From Bog-756 sp049521915 (GTDB taxonomy: Bacteria; Actinomycetota; Acidimicrobiia; Acidimicrobiales; RAAP-2): a DNA stretch of 14,296 nt. The notes beneath the pieces were generated by a model. That model was not told where the DNA came from, made no database searches, and worked only from the letters and a program-made list of their open reading frames with translations. This document shows, piece by piece, positions 13,240-14,296 of the stretch (positions are counted from its first letter, which is position 1; every line of letters begins with the position of its first letter). The translations under genes were made by a program, and so were the position numbers. The DNA lies in assembly GCA_049521915.1 (NCBI GenBank), contig JBEKOI010000079.1, positions 1 to 14,296 of the forward strand, read 5' to 3'.

Positions 13240-14193
13240 GTGACCGATGGCAGCGCAGGCCGAGGCGACGGCTCCGAGCGCACGGGGTCGAGCGCCGCCG
13301 GGACCGGAGTGGGCTCACCCACGCACCGGCATCCGGGTCTGGCCCCGACGGATGCGCCGGCCCGGAGCCGTTGGCTCAGCTCGATGATCAACGCGGCGTG
13401 GAGTTGGACCGCCAGGCACGGTGCCATCGGACCCGGAAATCGCCAGGCCACCCGCTTCGGGGCCTTCGGTTCCGGCAGCTGCCTTGCCTTCCCTCCTGGG
13501 GCCATCTTCGGCGAGCGCTGGATCCGCGTGGGCCGCGACACCCTCATCGGGCCTCACGTCAGCATCTCCGCCGGCATGGTGCCGGGTCAGAAGATGGTCA
13601 CCGATCCGGTGGTTCGCATCGGCGACCGTTGCATGATCGGGCGGGGCAGCCACATCGTGGGTCATTTCCAGTTGGAGATCGGCGACGATGTCCATACCGG
13701 GCCCTACGTGTACATCACCGACCAGAACCACGGGTACAAGGATCCTGACCAGGTGGTGCATGTCCAGTGGCCGACCGACGTCCCGGTCCTGATCGGCAGC
13801 GGGAGCTGGATAGGAACCGGTGTCGTCATCCTCCCGGGCACGGTACTCGGGAGGAACGTGGTGGTGGGTGCAGGAGCGGTGGTGCGTGGCACCTTTCCCG
13901 ACCACTGCGTGATCGCCGGCGTACCGGCTCGGGTGGTCCGGCGCTACGTACCCGGTTCGGGATGGGTCGCCGGCAACGAGTCGACGGCCTCCGCGGCCAC
14001 GACGGACTCGGGGACCTCGGACGCCTCGTTGTCGTCGGCCGATCTCGCAGCACGAGTCGCGCCGGCCGGCCCGGCGCCGACGGGAACCGGATCCGCCGGA
14101 GCCACCGTGGTGTCCCCGGTAGGGCCCGGTGCCGGATCCATCGCTTCGGGGACTGTCGGCGCCGTGAACACGCCCGGGTCGCCGAGCCCATAG
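13240..14193 (+). CDS. Hexapeptide-repeat acyltransferase with low-complexity tail
   Basis: A 317-residue protein of the left-handed beta-helix (LbH) acyltransferase family, which moves acetyl or acyl groups from acyl-CoA or acyl-ACP to sugars and other acceptors. After a disordered N-terminus (1-45), imperfect hexapeptide turns run from about 90 to 235 (IRVGRDTLIGPHVSIS, VRIGDRCMIGRGSHIVG, LEIGDDVHTGPYVYI, VLIGSGSWIGTGVVILPGTVLGRNVVVGAGAVV). The loop TDQNHGY carries the likely catalytic His164, as in Maa/NodL-type enzymes, and the domain ends with VIAGVPARVVRRY. Residues 244-317 are an Ala/Ser/Thr/Gly/Pro-rich tail that overlaps, on the opposite strand, the end of the next gene. Start GTG 13240 agrees with an upstream -10-like element. 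The acceptor is unknown. Confidence 0.87.
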   Translation: MTDGSAGRGDGSERTGSSAAGTGVGSPTHRHPGLAPTDAPARSRWLSSMINAAWSWTARHGAIGPGNRQATRFGAFGSGSCLAFPPGAIFGERWIRVGRDTLIGPHVSISAGMVPGQKMVTDPVVRIGDRCMIGRGSHIVGHFQLEIGDDVHTGPYVYITDQNHGYKDPDQVVHVQWPTDVPVLIGSGSWIGTGVVILPGTVLGRNVVVGAGAVVRGTFPDHCVIAGVPARVVRRYVPGSGWVAGNESTASAATTDSGTSDASLSSADLAARVAPAGPAPTGTGSAGATVVSPVGPGAGSIASGTVGAVNTPGSPSP

Positions 14194-14296
14194 CGTCGCA
14201 CCACCTCGGAAGCCTCCTCTCGTCCCTGCGCGATCAGGGACTCGGTGGAGGAGAAGTCGTCGAAATCACGCGATCCACCCTGCACCCCGCTGCACA
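13944..14296 (-). CDS. Unrecognised protein, partial at the right edge
   Basis: An open frame enters from the right edge and ends at TAG 13944-13946. GTG 14285 could be the start, but the frame stays open to the edge, so the gene may begin outside. The first visible part, DFDDFSSTESLIAQGREEASEVVRRYGLGDPGVF, looks like a normal folded or helical region. From there on it is Pro/Ala/Gly/Glu-rich and probably disordered. Codon third positions are strongly G/C over the whole length, including the 100 bases free of the plus-strand gene, which supports real coding. The last 250 bases overlap the acyltransferase tail in antisense. I do not recognise the family. Confidence 0.6.
   Translation of the reverse strand, partial: CSGVQGGSRDFDDFSSTESLIAQGREEASEVVRRYGLGDPGVFTAPTVPEAMDPAPGPTGDTTVAPADPVPVGAGPAGATRAARSADDNEASEVPESVVAAEAVDSLPATHPEPGT

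Overview
The window is GC-rich, with strong G/C preference at third codon positions, GTG/TTG starts, short intergenic gaps and several start codons placed 6-7 bases after a -10-like hexamer (probable leaderless mRNAs). Together with glucosyl-3-phosphoglycerate synthase, the OtsA/OtsB pair, a CysO-type sulfur carrier, a CYP124/125-like P450 and TetR regulators, this points to a chromosomal segment of a high-GC actinobacterium. Acidimicrobiia or a neighbouring class is my inference. There is no insertion sequence, phage gene or CRISPR array.

Layout, left to right. A tRNA-Thr(UGU) lies on the minus strand near the left edge. A membrane-anchored LytR_C-domain protein and otsB (trehalose-6-phosphate phosphatase) overlap on the plus strand, facing otsA (trehalose-6-phosphate synthase) on the minus strand, so both steps of trehalose synthesis are here, in convergent orientation. 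Divergent from otsA is a tetR-MFS efflux operon with a palindromic operator inside its promoter. The MFS protein has an unusually long hydrophilic N-terminus. Next is gpgS (minus strand), the first enzyme towards glucosylglycerate and polymethylated polysaccharides.

The most interesting part is 6796-8499. A promoter and a class I SAM riboswitch (S-box) precede a threonine-synthase-like PLP enzyme and a CysO/MoaD-like sulfur carrier ending in Gly-Gly. SAM control is hard to understand for plain threonine synthesis, but makes sense if the pair makes homocysteine: the enzyme would take O-phosphohomoserine, the natural ThrC substrate, and replace the phosphate with sulfur from the carrier thiocarboxylate, parallel to CysM/CysO in cysteine synthesis. 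This is an inference, but a testable one.

The right part holds a P450-tetR operon (minus strand) with a perfect 9+3+9 operator at its predicted transcription start, a 350-base intergenic region with two related AT-rich hairpins, a multi-pass membrane protein, an EthD-domain protein and a class I methyltransferase (all minus strand), then a hexapeptide-repeat acyltransferase (plus strand). The acyltransferase's low-complexity tail overlaps, on opposite strands for about 250 bases, the tail of an unrecognised gene entering from the right edge.
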